Made by a program: the position numbers and the translations under genes. DNA of 64,000 bases from assembly GCA_965248735.1 (NCBI GenBank), contig OZ252146.1, forward strand, positions 2,542,001 through 2,606,000, written 5' to 3'. Positions 26,275 through 33,877 of this stretch are shown piece after piece (within the stretch, counting starts at the first letter, position 1; each line of letters begins with the position of its first letter). This DNA comes from Aldehydirespirator sp965248735 (GTDB lineage Bacteria; Actinomycetota; Acidimicrobiia; Acidimicrobiales; Aldehydirespiratoraceae). Under the pieces are notes generated by a model, which worked only from the letters and a program-made list of their open reading frames with translations, had not been told where the DNA came from and ran no database searches.

Positions 26275-26438
26275 TCCTGGACGCCGGACTTCTGATCTCC
26301 ATCGACCGCGGCACAGACTCGGCACGCCAGTTTGTCGAGGCTGCGAGACGGACGTCAGGTGGTCGATCATCTTCACCATCGACGGTTGACCGGAATGCCG
26401 CAATAGGTGCTCCACGGCTTTGGGATGAGCCTCCGTGA
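26271..26438 (+). pseudogene. truncated VapC-like PIN-domain toxin
   Basis: From GTG at 26271 the first ~29 codons (ILDAGLLISIDRGTDSARQFVEAARR) match the N-terminus of VapC ribonucleases, including the first acidic metal ligand (D in LDAG). At about 26357 the sequence crosses into a fragment of another gene (DUF429-like, opposite strand) and the frame ends at 26438 without the other three acidic residues. The toxin cannot be active. Confidence 0.7.
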
Positions 26439-26620
26439 TCTCCACGTCCCATGCCTCTCGAAGGAACTTGGCCAACATCACGCCCTGCACCGTGCAAGAC
26501 CCGCGCAGGCTGTTGAAGTGCTGAACGGTTCCTCCAAGCTTGGACGGTTTGAATCCTGAATTGCGTAGTGCTTGTCTCACGGCATCGTCAACGCTTCTGC
26601 CATTAGTGCTGCTCCAGAGT
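26357..26620 (-). pseudogene. middle fragment of a DUF429-like gene
   Basis: The minus strand encodes LWSSTNGRSVDDAVRQALRN, GGTVQHFNSLRGSCTVQGVMLA and DVEITEAHPKAVEHLLRH. This resembles the central part of DUF429 proteins (RNase H-like fold, function unknown). Neither end of the protein is present: one side joins the truncated vapC frame, the other joins a 36-bp copy of the nuclease gene at 29146. The ends of a similar gene lie at 28458-28717, where the middle is missing. Confidence 0.55.
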
Positions 26621-26654
26621 TGAGGATGCCGCGGGCGGAGCATTCGATGATGTG
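26619..26654 (+). repeat. 36-bp copy of the N-terminal coding region of the large nuclease gene
   Basis: These 36 bases match 29146-29181 in 35 positions. In the large gene they encode the VEDAAGGAFDDV active-site segment. Here they sit between the DUF429-like fragment and the partial prcA, as the middle tile of a three-part junction. Confidence 0.8.
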
Positions 26655-27190
26655 AACACGCTGCGCAAAGTGAGCGAGATCTACGCCCGCATCGCCTTCG
26701 CCGGGGTGGGCCGCTACAACGAGTTCGACCAGCTGCGCATCGTCGGCGTGCGCCATGCCGACCTGAAGGGCTTCGCCTTCAGCCGTGAGGACGTCGACGC
26801 CCGGAGCCTGGCCAACGCCTACGCCCAGGGCTTGGGCCAGGTGTTCACCCACGAGCTCAAGCCGATGGAGGTGGAGATCCTGGTGGCCGAGATCGGCGTG
26901 AACGCCGACGGCGGCCGCGACCAGCTGTTCCACATCCTCTACGACGGGACGGTCGTGGACGAGGACGAATGGGTGGTGCTCGGGGGCGAGACGGAGGCCA
27001 TCTCCGAGAACTTCGCAGCTGCGCTGGAGGACGCTGTGCCCACTCTGAGGCGGGCGTGCAGGCCGTGCTGGCCGGCCCCGAGCGGGAGCTCGACGTTGAG
27101 AGCCTGGAGGTGGCCGTGCTCGACCGGGCCAGCGACCGCCGAGCCTTCCGCCGCCTCAGCGACGAGGACGTCGCCGAGATCCTCGCCTGA
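26653..27190 (+). pseudogene. partial, frameshifted prcA paralogue
   Basis: The sequence corresponds to PrcA from about residue 50 (TLRKVSEIYARIAF) to the end (RRLSDEDVAEILA), but it lacks the first 49 residues. The frame changes near 27050 between VPTLR and AGVQAVLAGPE. It is about 90% identical at the DNA level to the intact prcA, with conservative changes, so it is not a fresh duplicate; it could be an old copy or come from a related strain. No start or ribosome site is available. Confidence 0.85.
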
Positions 27191-27220
27191 GACTCGGTGG
27201 ATTCGACTGCCTTTCAGGAT

Positions 27221-27249
27221 TTGACACGTAGAACCGTGCCCTGTAGGGT
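27221..27249 (+). promoter_or_regulatory. sigma-70-type promoter of the RelA/SpoT gene
   Basis: TTGACA (27221-27226), a 17-base spacer and TAGGGT (27244-27249) make the best housekeeping promoter in the window. Transcription should begin near 27256, leaving a leader of about 110 bases that contains the palindrome at 27285. Confidence 0.7.
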
Positions 27250-27284
27250 AGTGTCATTCTGATGGTTCCTCCGTTGGGGAGCCC

Positions 27285-27310
27285 AGCGAGGGCCCCATGG
27301 GGCCCTCGCT
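27285..27310 (+). promoter_or_regulatory. perfect 26-bp palindrome in the RelA/SpoT leader
   Basis: AGCGAGGGCCCCA (27285-27297) is followed by its exact reverse complement. It lies between the promoter and the ATG at 27367. No T-run follows, so it is more likely an operator or an mRNA structure controlling the toxin-like gene than a terminator. Confidence 0.6.
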
Positions 27311-27366
27311 CTTCCTGCAGCCAGGCCCGCTTCGATGGGTCTGGCGGCTGTCGACCAGGGGTCAAG

Positions 27367-28116
27367 ATGACCAGCACGTTGCCCTACTCGAAGGGTCGGA
27401 TCGACCGGGCTGGCAAGGTCTTGCTCCGCGACCTGACAGGTACGGAGCCGCTCCCGTCGGCCGACGAGCTCGAAGAAGCAACCGTGGTGGCCGAGACGTT
27501 CCGGAGGGCGCACCGCTTGTCGATGATCAGCGCCCGTATGGGCTTGCGCTCGTGCATCGACAGTGAGGGCTTGGTCGTTGTGGAACTCACGCAGCGCTTG
27601 AAACGGATGCCGACGGTGGTCGACAAGCTCCGGCGGCTATCGACGATGACGTTGGCGAGGATCCAAGACTTGGGAGGCTGCCGAGCGGTGTTCGCGACGC
27701 AGGCGGAGGTAGCGACAGTCCAAGAGCGGTTCGCGGCGAACAGCTTGCGTCGCAACGGCGTTGAAGACACTGTGCGCGACTATGTGACGAAGCCGCGCGA
27801 TTCGGGCTATCGGGCGGTGCATCTGTGGACCCGCTACCGGGGCATGCGGATCGAGGTTCAGTTGCGCACGCAGCTACAGCATGCTTGGGCAGCGAACGTC
27901 GAGGATCTAGTCGTGCTAACGGGCGTCGACTACAAGAGCGGTGACGGATCCGCCGAGGTGCACACCTGGCTTCGCCTGCTGTCGCAGTCGCACGCGTTCA
28001 CCGAGGCGGGTGCACGGCCGGAAAGGGAGTTCGAGCTGCAGCTCGCTGAAGCCAGCGCAGTTGCGCTGGCTAGAATCGTCCGGGAGGCAAGTCAATCGGA
28101 GAGCAGCCATGGCTAG
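27367..28116 (+). CDS. RelA/SpoT-domain nucleotide pyrophosphokinase-like protein
   Basis: 249 residues with a single RelA/SpoT synthetase domain. Visible signature residues are DLGGCR (D101-R106), GYRAVH (from G147), EVQLRT (E163-T168) and HAW (172-174). HD hydrolase, TGS and ACT domains are absent, so it belongs with small alarmone synthetases or the toxic ToxSAS/CapRel-like enzymes that make (p)ppGpp/(pp)pApp or pyrophosphorylate tRNA. The start is ATG 27367. The next gene overlaps it by eight bases. Its place in a defence-rich island and partner gene suggest a toxin-antitoxin pair (inference). Confidence 0.8.
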   Translation: MTSTLPYSKGRIDRAGKVLLRDLTGTEPLPSADELEEATVVAETFRRAHRLSMISARMGLRSCIDSEGLVVVELTQRLKRMPTVVDKLRRLSTMTLARIQDLGGCRAVFATQAEVATVQERFAANSLRRNGVEDTVRDYVTKPRDSGYRAVHLWTRYRGMRIEVQLRTQLQHAWAANVEDLVVLTGVDYKSGDGSAEVHTWLRLLSQSHAFTEAGARPEREFELQLAEASAVALARIVREASQSESSHG

Positions 28117-28402
28117 AGGCAAGACGATCCATTTCCTTCTTACCTACGATCGTTCCCAGCGACGGCTGGTTGACATGGAGCGGTTCCGCGACGGCGAGAA
28201 GGCTGTTGACCTGTATGAGCAGCGGGAGCGCCATTACGCGGGCCAGCCGCACATGGAGGTGGTGCTGCTGGGCGCGGAGTCCGAGGAGGCCATCCGGGTC
28301 ACCCATCCGACCTACTTCCGGGACTTCGAGGCCGAGCCCTTCACCATGGAGGATTGCGAGCGCCGCCTGCTCGGGTTGAACCCCCAGTCCGCGGCTAGCT
28401 GA
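28109..28402 (+). CDS. small partner protein of the RelA/SpoT-domain gene
   Basis: 97 residues beginning MARGKTIHFLLTYDRSQRRL. It overlaps the end of the RelA/SpoT gene by eight bases and must be translated with it. No known fold is recognised; the pattern VVLLGAESEEAIRVTHPTYF suggests an alpha/beta protein. In ToxSAS systems the antitoxin is a small protein encoded next to the synthetase, so that role is the leading guess. Confidence 0.6.
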   Translation: MARGKTIHFLLTYDRSQRRLVDMERFRDGEKAVDLYEQRERHYAGQPHMEVVLLGAESEEAIRVTHPTYFRDFEAEPFTMEDCERRLLGLNPQSAAS

Positions 28403-28457
28403 ATTGCCAGGCGGATCTCTCGGGTGGAGCCGGACGGCCCACGAGGGCCGAGGACGC

Positions 28458-28717
28458 CTATGGGATCGGCATCCAGTAGCTGACAGGGGTGTCGAACGGC
28501 TGAACGGGACGGGTTTCGTCCTCGTAGAGGTTCCTCCAGCCGCACAGTCGCCTGTACATCGCTCTCGCGCCCCGTCGAGTGCGCTGGATGCGTCGCTCGC
28601 TAGGCCGGTCCGCGCAGGCGGCTGAAGGTTGTCACCGACGACGCCGCACACACTCCAACCGAAGGCATTCTTGCCGCCCGGGTCGAAGCCCAGCACAACG
28701 CCGGTTAGTTCAGCCAT
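28458..28717 (-). pseudogene. DUF429-like gene lacking its middle
   Basis: ATG 28717 follows a GGGAGGGA ribosome site and encodes MAELTGVVLGFDPGGKNAFG and on to SALDGARER (about 53 residues), the N-terminus of DUF429-like proteins. The frame then breaks, and a second frame (28559-28458) encodes GWRNLYEDETRPVQPFD ... SYWMPIP with a stop, resembling the family's C-terminus. The central ~95 residues are absent, and a fragment of exactly that region occurs at 26357-26620. The rest of the 629-bp gap (28403-29031) holds two CTCGCGAAC direct repeats (28941, 28957) and no gene. Confidence 0.5.
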
Positions 28718-29031
28718 TTCTATCCCTCCCGACGTGAGCGAGCTGATGTTGTCGGAGCATACGGAGCGTGGGCATCGAGGAAGGGACAATGGTCGTTAGG
28801 ACGCAGGCTGGCGGCGGTGCAGTACCGCTTGCGTCGAACTGTTGAAGCCGTTGCGTGAGGATCCGCAGCCAGCTCGACGGCGCGATCTCTGGGCGTGTCG
28901 TAGTTGCGTGAGAAGATGCGGCCTAGAAGCTGGCCTGGAGCTCGCGAACCCCGGGGCTCGCGAACATCGAGTCGGTCGGGTCGGGAGACGGAACGGAAGG
29001 CGTTTGCGATGATCTGCCTTGAGGAGTGGGC

Positions 29032-32000
29032 GTGAGTCTCCCGCCGCGGGCTGCCGCCGTGCGTGGGGATGACTACCACTACGCGGTCGCTTGGCTCTGG
29101 GTGTGCAAGATGCTGCACCCGTCCGAGATGATCTCAAGCGTCGCAGTTGAGGACGCCGCGGGCGGAGCATTCGATGATGTGGTCGTGCGCCGACGGGCCG
29201 GGGGTGACGTCTACATCCAGGCGAAGAGTTCCAACTACGGCGACAAGATCGTCGACAGAGCGTGGCTGCTGACGCCCCGTACGGCCGGAGGAGCGAGTCC
29301 GCTGCAGCGCTTCTACGACACCTACGTACGTCTAGCTGAAGCTGGCGAACGGTTCACATTGCAGGTCTGGACGATTCGAGGCTTCGATCATGCCAACCCG
29401 CTGCTCGGCAGGCTGCTGGACAAGAGGCACGACAAGATCACGACCGGTCGGATGCTGGCCGAGGGTGCGCGGAGCAAGGTGGGTATGGAGCGCGATGAGT
29501 GGGCGGCTCACCTACAGGTGAGCGCCGAATCCTTGGCCGCATTTCTGGACGCGGTGCGATGGAAGCACACGGCATCGGAGCTGGACATTCGCCTGCAAAC
29601 CAGGCCGTACATGAGGCTCGCAGGACTCCGAGACGACGACGGCGCGCTGGCGGCCGGGATCGGCGTCGTTCGAGACTGGGCCAAGGATGGCCTTGGGGCA
29701 CAGACGCCGGCTGATGCCGGTCGCCGTGTAGCGGCCATGCGGCTCACTGCCCCCGATCCGCTGACGGCGTTCCCGCCAAGTGATGGGAGCAGCCTCGAGT
29801 CGGGCCTGCCGCCGGGGTGTCGTCAGCGGATCGATGAGTTGCGGGATGCCTCTCCCGAACTGGCGGATCGAGTTGCCGACCTGTTGTCGCGCAGGTCTTC
29901 GCTGGTGCCGGGGGTCTTGGCTCAGCTTGCCGATGAGCCCCTTGACTGGATGGTCGACGCTGACGGTCTCGTCTGGGAGGCCTTGGCCGAGTTTGTTCAG
30001 GCTCATGGGTTGCCCGGCTTGTCTGAGATGCACGGGATGGCGATCGACTCGGGTTCGCCGAGAAGCACCCTGTACAAGCTGCATCTAGCGGTGGCCGCTG
30101 CTGCTGAAGGGGATCCTGAACGGGTAGAGGAGTTGCTTCGGGAGGTTCCATCCGATCATCCGCTCGTTGGAGCGGTCAAGGCTCACATCGGTGATGACGC
30201 GGAGGCTGTCATTGCGGCGATCAACGCATCCAGGCTGCACGAGTCCGACGATCTGGACCTGGCGCTCTACGGGAGCGAGCTGCTCGGATGGGCGTATTGG
30301 CATTTGGACGAGTTGGAGTCAGCGGGCGGCGTGCTGCGGCGGGCCAGCGACCGGTTCCCGGGCCGGGGCTTCCTGCTATTGCAGCAGGCCAGGTTCAAGC
30401 TCAAGTTGTCACAGCGCCGCAACGAGCAGACAGGACAGGAACACGAGCTGGTTGAGTCGGCGGTCGAACTGGCCCTTCGGGCGCGTGACGAGTTGCGGAG
30501 TTGGCGGGGCCCCTCTGCGCAGGCAGTCTCGGTCGCGGCCAGTGGGCTGATCGTGCTCGATGATCCGCAGCGCGTGTGCGATGTGGCGATGGTTCCGCCC
30601 GAGGGCGAGGCAGTACCGGAGGAGGCTCAGGATCCTGGGGTCGTTGAGTGTCTCGCACATGCACTCTTGAGACTCGGTCGGGTTGACAAGCTCGACGAGC
30701 TGGATCTTGAGCTTGTCGGCGATTCAGACGAGTCGCTGATCCGGGCGATGCAAGCCCGCAGTCGGGGCGATGCTGACGCGCTTGACTTGATGCGGGCAGC
30801 CGTGGAGCGGGCCGAGGATCACCGGGCCTTGATGATGGCGCTAGAGGGGCTTGCCCAATTCGGTGAGACCCATGAGGCGGCCTTGGCGAACCTTGACGGC
30901 GGTGATGGGGCCGATGCTGATCTGATCAGGGCTTCGGCGGCGTATCACCGGGGCGATTACGCGGCAGCTGTGGCGCTGCTCGTACCGTGTCGCTGCCGTT
31001 CGGCGGAACACGCGGATTTGCTCGCTATATGTCAGCGGAAGTCGGGAGCCTTGGACGAAGCCTGCAAGACGCTGCTGGAGTGCGCTGAGGCTCTCGACGA
31101 TCCGTCGCTCAACGGCTCGGCTGTGACCTTGCTCATCGAGGTGGAGAGGTACGAGGAGGCCGAGAGGGTGGCGCTCGGCGCTCTCGCCCGCAATCCGTCG
31201 CGCCGTACAGAGTTGTCGCTGCGACGGTCGCTCGTGGAGGTCGCTGCGGCTCGTCAGGATTGGGCCGCGATGGAGCAGTACGGGAGAGACCTGTTCCGGC
31301 GGTTCCCTGACGACTCCATGGGCCCGTGGTCGGTCGTGTACGCCTTGCATCAGCAGGCCAGGTATCGAGAGGCTTGGGGGTACCTTGTTGAGCACGATCT
31401 GAGTCCCGACCATGAGGACGCTGCCCTGTTGGCCGTCGGCGTTTTCGTGGCGATAGACGCTCCCGCCCAGGATGCCGATCGGCTCCTCCGCATCGCACGG
31501 GCGTTCGTTGATTCGGAAGAGGTGGCGGGCAATGCGATTGCTGTTCTGATGATCGGCAAAGGAGGCCGTGTTCCGCTGAGTGACGCTCAGCTCTCGGAGT
31601 TCCGCGGACTCGTCGCCGAGTTCGAGCAGCGGTACCCGGAGAGCAGCGTGTTGAGACGCGTCAGTTTCGATGGGGAAGAGCAGTGGCGGGAGATGATTAG
31701 AGAGCAGACGCAGCAATGGTCTCTCGAAACGGATCCCATCATCAACCACGTTCGGCACGGGCGAATGCCATACGGGATGCTGCAGGTCGTTGGCCCGGTG
31801 CCCTACGCCGAGTCGTTACAACTCCGGGCGGCCGGGTATCTCACCGCCATCTCCACCGATCCGGCCACGCGAGAGAGGGAACGAGCGACGGCTCGCGCCG
31901 CTATTGGCGATGTTGTGGCTGTGGACACGAGCGTTGCTGTTGTGGGTCTGGCTGTCGAACTGGACCTGCAGCGCCTGGCTGCGGCCTTCACTGGCGTGCT

Positions 32001-32961
32001 GGTTGCGGACGAACTGCTCATGGACGCGCGCGATTCGGTTCGCAGCGCGGGGACTCCAGCGGCCGGCTACGCGGGGTATGAGCCGCTGGTGGATGAAGTT
32101 GTTGTCTCTCGTGTCGAGGAGGGGGAATTGGAGCAGGCCGTTCAGGTGGCTCAGCAGGTCCTTTCAGCCTTGGGCCGCTGGCAACGAGTCTCGAGCGCCC
32201 GAATTCAGCCGGACGGGCATCCTCAGGAGGAATGCCTACGGCCCTGGGACGCCTCGCTGCGCGTGGCCTTGGATCGGGGCTGTGCGCTGTGGTGCGACGA
32301 TGTCGCGCTGCGGCACCTCGCCGAGACCGAGGGCATAGCGACCTTCGGAACCTACGCTCTCTACGAGGTGCTCGCAGTCGAGCAGGGGGGCGTCTCGGTA
32401 CCCCCTGCGGCGGACCTGAAGATGCGTCTCCTGAGGGCGTACATCGCTGATGTTCCTGTCTCGTTGAAGGAAATCCAACAAGCATCGGACGATCGAGACG
32501 GAGCCGATGTAGCGGTGGGCCGATTCCTCGGTCGTCCGTTCATCTGGAGTGATCCACCATCAACGCTCGACTGGTATCTCAAGCGCGTCACGGCGCTGTC
32601 GGCGACGACCGCCAACAACGAAGTCGCCGATCTGCTATTCAGTGCGTCATGTGGCTTGGGGGCAGCCGTGACGACTTCCGATCGGCCAACAGCGCTCGGC
32701 CGTCTCCTCGCTGCAACTCTGTGGACTGTGCGGGATCCGGCGACTGTTCCCATGCTCATCATGTGCAGTCGATACGCAGCCCGGCGGGAGGACGCGACCG
32801 CCGATGTCGATCCACTGCCCGATGCAGTTCGGGACCTGCTCACGTTCCTAGAGGCCGAGACAGAAGCGGCCGATGCACCCCAGATGGTTTTGTCGCTCTT
32901 CTCTCAAGCCGAGTCAGCAGACAGGCGCGCCGTCGCTGCCGTCGTCATCGAAGACCGATAG
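29032..32961 (+). CDS. large PD-(D/E)XK nuclease - helical repeat - PIN-like protein
   Basis: 1,309 residues. The N-terminus resembles the DUF4297/Cap4-type nuclease domain: GDDYHYAVAW, then E40, D48/D49 in FDDVVVR and QAK (63-65), the expected metal-binding set. Residues ~270-900 are Leu/Ala/Glu-rich helical repeats, TPR-like. A C-terminal part has the look of a PIN domain: VDTS with D965, VLVADELLMDA and WCDDVALRHLA (D1089/D1090). No ATPase motif is seen. Start GTG 29032, five bases after GAGGAG. It lies alone on the plus strand inside the defence region; a nucleic-acid-cleaving anti-phage role is inferred, not shown. Confidence 0.65.
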   Translation: MSLPPRAAAVRGDDYHYAVAWLWVCKMLHPSEMISSVAVEDAAGGAFDDVVVRRRAGGDVYIQAKSSNYGDKIVDRAWLLTPRTAGGASPLQRFYDTYVRLAEAGERFTLQVWTIRGFDHANPLLGRLLDKRHDKITTGRMLAEGARSKVGMERDEWAAHLQVSAESLAAFLDAVRWKHTASELDIRLQTRPYMRLAGLRDDDGALAAGIGVVRDWAKDGLGAQTPADAGRRVAAMRLTAPDPLTAFPPSDGSSLESGLPPGCRQRIDELRDASPELADRVADLLSRRSSLVPGVLAQLADEPLDWMVDADGLVWEALAEFVQAHGLPGLSEMHGMAIDSGSPRSTLYKLHLAVAAAAEGDPERVEELLREVPSDHPLVGAVKAHIGDDAEAVIAAINASRLHESDDLDLALYGSELLGWAYWHLDELESAGGVLRRASDRFPGRGFLLLQQARFKLKLSQRRNEQTGQEHELVESAVELALRARDELRSWRGPSAQAVSVAASGLIVLDDPQRVCDVAMVPPEGEAVPEEAQDPGVVECLAHALLRLGRVDKLDELDLELVGDSDESLIRAMQARSRGDADALDLMRAAVERAEDHRALMMALEGLAQFGETHEAALANLDGGDGADADLIRASAAYHRGDYAAAVALLVPCRCRSAEHADLLAICQRKSGALDEACKTLLECAEALDDPSLNGSAVTLLIEVERYEEAERVALGALARNPSRRTELSLRRSLVEVAAARQDWAAMEQYGRDLFRRFPDDSMGPWSVVYALHQQARYREAWGYLVEHDLSPDHEDAALLAVGVFVAIDAPAQDADRLLRIARAFVDSEEVAGNAIAVLMIGKGGRVPLSDAQLSEFRGLVAEFEQRYPESSVLRRVSFDGEEQWREMIREQTQQWSLETDPIINHVRHGRMPYGMLQVVGPVPYAESLQLRAAGYLTAISTDPATRERERATARAAIGDVVAVDTSVAVVGLAVELDLQRLAAAFTGVLVADELLMDARDSVRSAGTPAAGYAGYEPLVDEVVVSRVEEGELEQAVQVAQQVLSALGRWQRVSSARIQPDGHPQEECLRPWDASLRVALDRGCALWCDDVALRHLAETEGIATFGTYALYEVLAVEQGGVSVPPAADLKMRLLRAYIADVPVSLKEIQQASDDRDGADVAVGRFLGRPFIWSDPPSTLDWYLKRVTALSATTANNEVADLLFSASCGLGAAVTTSDRPTALGRLLAATLWTVRDPATVPMLIMCSRYAARREDATADVDPLPDAVRDLLTFLEAETEAADAPQMVLSLFSQAESADRRAVAAVVIEDR

Positions 32962-33031
32962 TCCCGTACAGCGCTGAGCATGGTCGCGCTGTGGCGGCAG
33001 CTGAGGTGCAGCATCGCTACCCACGGTTCGG

Positions 33032-33037
33032 TAGAAT
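33032..33037 (+). promoter_or_regulatory. -10 box upstream of the HEPN gene
   Basis: TAGAAT lies 50 bases before the ATG at 33088, with no convincing -35. AGAAGGA (33074-33080) is the likely ribosome site. Confidence 0.35.
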
Positions 33038-33087
33038 CTGAGGGTTCTCAACAGGCCGAGCCTCGACGAGTGCGAGAAGGACGACGC

Positions 33088-33858
33088 ATGTGGCCTACAC
33101 CTTCGGAGGCAGCCAGACAGTTCTACGACTCGAACCTCAAGAGCGCAGTCGGACTATTGGCATCGATAGAGGCGGATCGGCGCTCGCGAGGATCTGGGAG
33201 GCCTCCGGGTCAGCCGCAGGCTGAGTGGCGGGCCGTGCTGGTCCTGGCGTTGGCCGCGCTTGAGGCTGGGCTGGTGGACGCAGCTCTTGCGGCGCATCAT
33301 CATCGGATCGTCAACCGTAGTCCTGTCGGCAGCGCGAGCGCAGATCTCAACCGAGCCCGCGGGCGACTCCTCGACTCCCTACCGCACTCATCGCCGAACG
33401 CTCAGAAGATAGAGAACTTTGTGCTCGCGCACTTTGGAGTGCTTCCGAGCAATATCGTGGTGCCATCCATCGCTCGCTTCACGACTCGTGTCAAGTCGAG
33501 AGCGCGAGGAGGCGCAGGCCAAGGAATTGAGGTCGCTTTCACGGGCGATTGGCGAGAGCTCGCGGCACGGCTTGACGCGATCCAGCACTTCCGAAACGCG
33601 ATTGTTCATGCGGATGCCCGCAAGAAGGGCACGATCCCTCCGGCGGCGTCGAGCCTGCCAGACAACGTCACGGGAAGTCTCTGGGCTTTGCAGGAGGACG
33701 GCTCTTGGTCGTTGCAGATGCCTCACGCCGTGACTGCGGTGCGTACGACAGTGGCAGTATTCAATACCGTTGCGTCCGTTCTCGATTCGGCATCAGGACT
33801 GAGCGGGGCAACCACAGCAGCCCTGAGGTGTCCCGACGACGTAGTGCCCTTCCGGTGA
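33088..33858 (+). CDS. HEPN-domain protein
   Basis: 256 residues, mostly helical. The segment AEWRAVLVLALAALEAGL and the motif RNAIVH (R169-x4-H174) match the HEPN fold of the RiboL-PSP/MAE_28990 type, in which R-x4-H forms an RNase site. HEPN proteins are frequent toxins or abortive-infection effectors. I chose ATG 33088 over upstream frames because a ribosome site precedes it. It stops 19 bases before the converging methylase gene. No nucleotidyltransferase partner (MNT) is adjacent. Confidence 0.6.
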   Translation: MWPTPSEAARQFYDSNLKSAVGLLASIEADRRSRGSGRPPGQPQAEWRAVLVLALAALEAGLVDAALAAHHHRIVNRSPVGSASADLNRARGRLLDSLPHSSPNAQKIENFVLAHFGVLPSNIVVPSIARFTTRVKSRARGGAGQGIEVAFTGDWRELAARLDAIQHFRNAIVHADARKKGTIPPAASSLPDNVTGSLWALQEDGSWSLQMPHAVTAVRTTVAVFNTVASVLDSASGLSGATTAALRCPDDVVPFR

Positions 33859-33877
33859 TGCCTAGCCGGGCTGGCAG

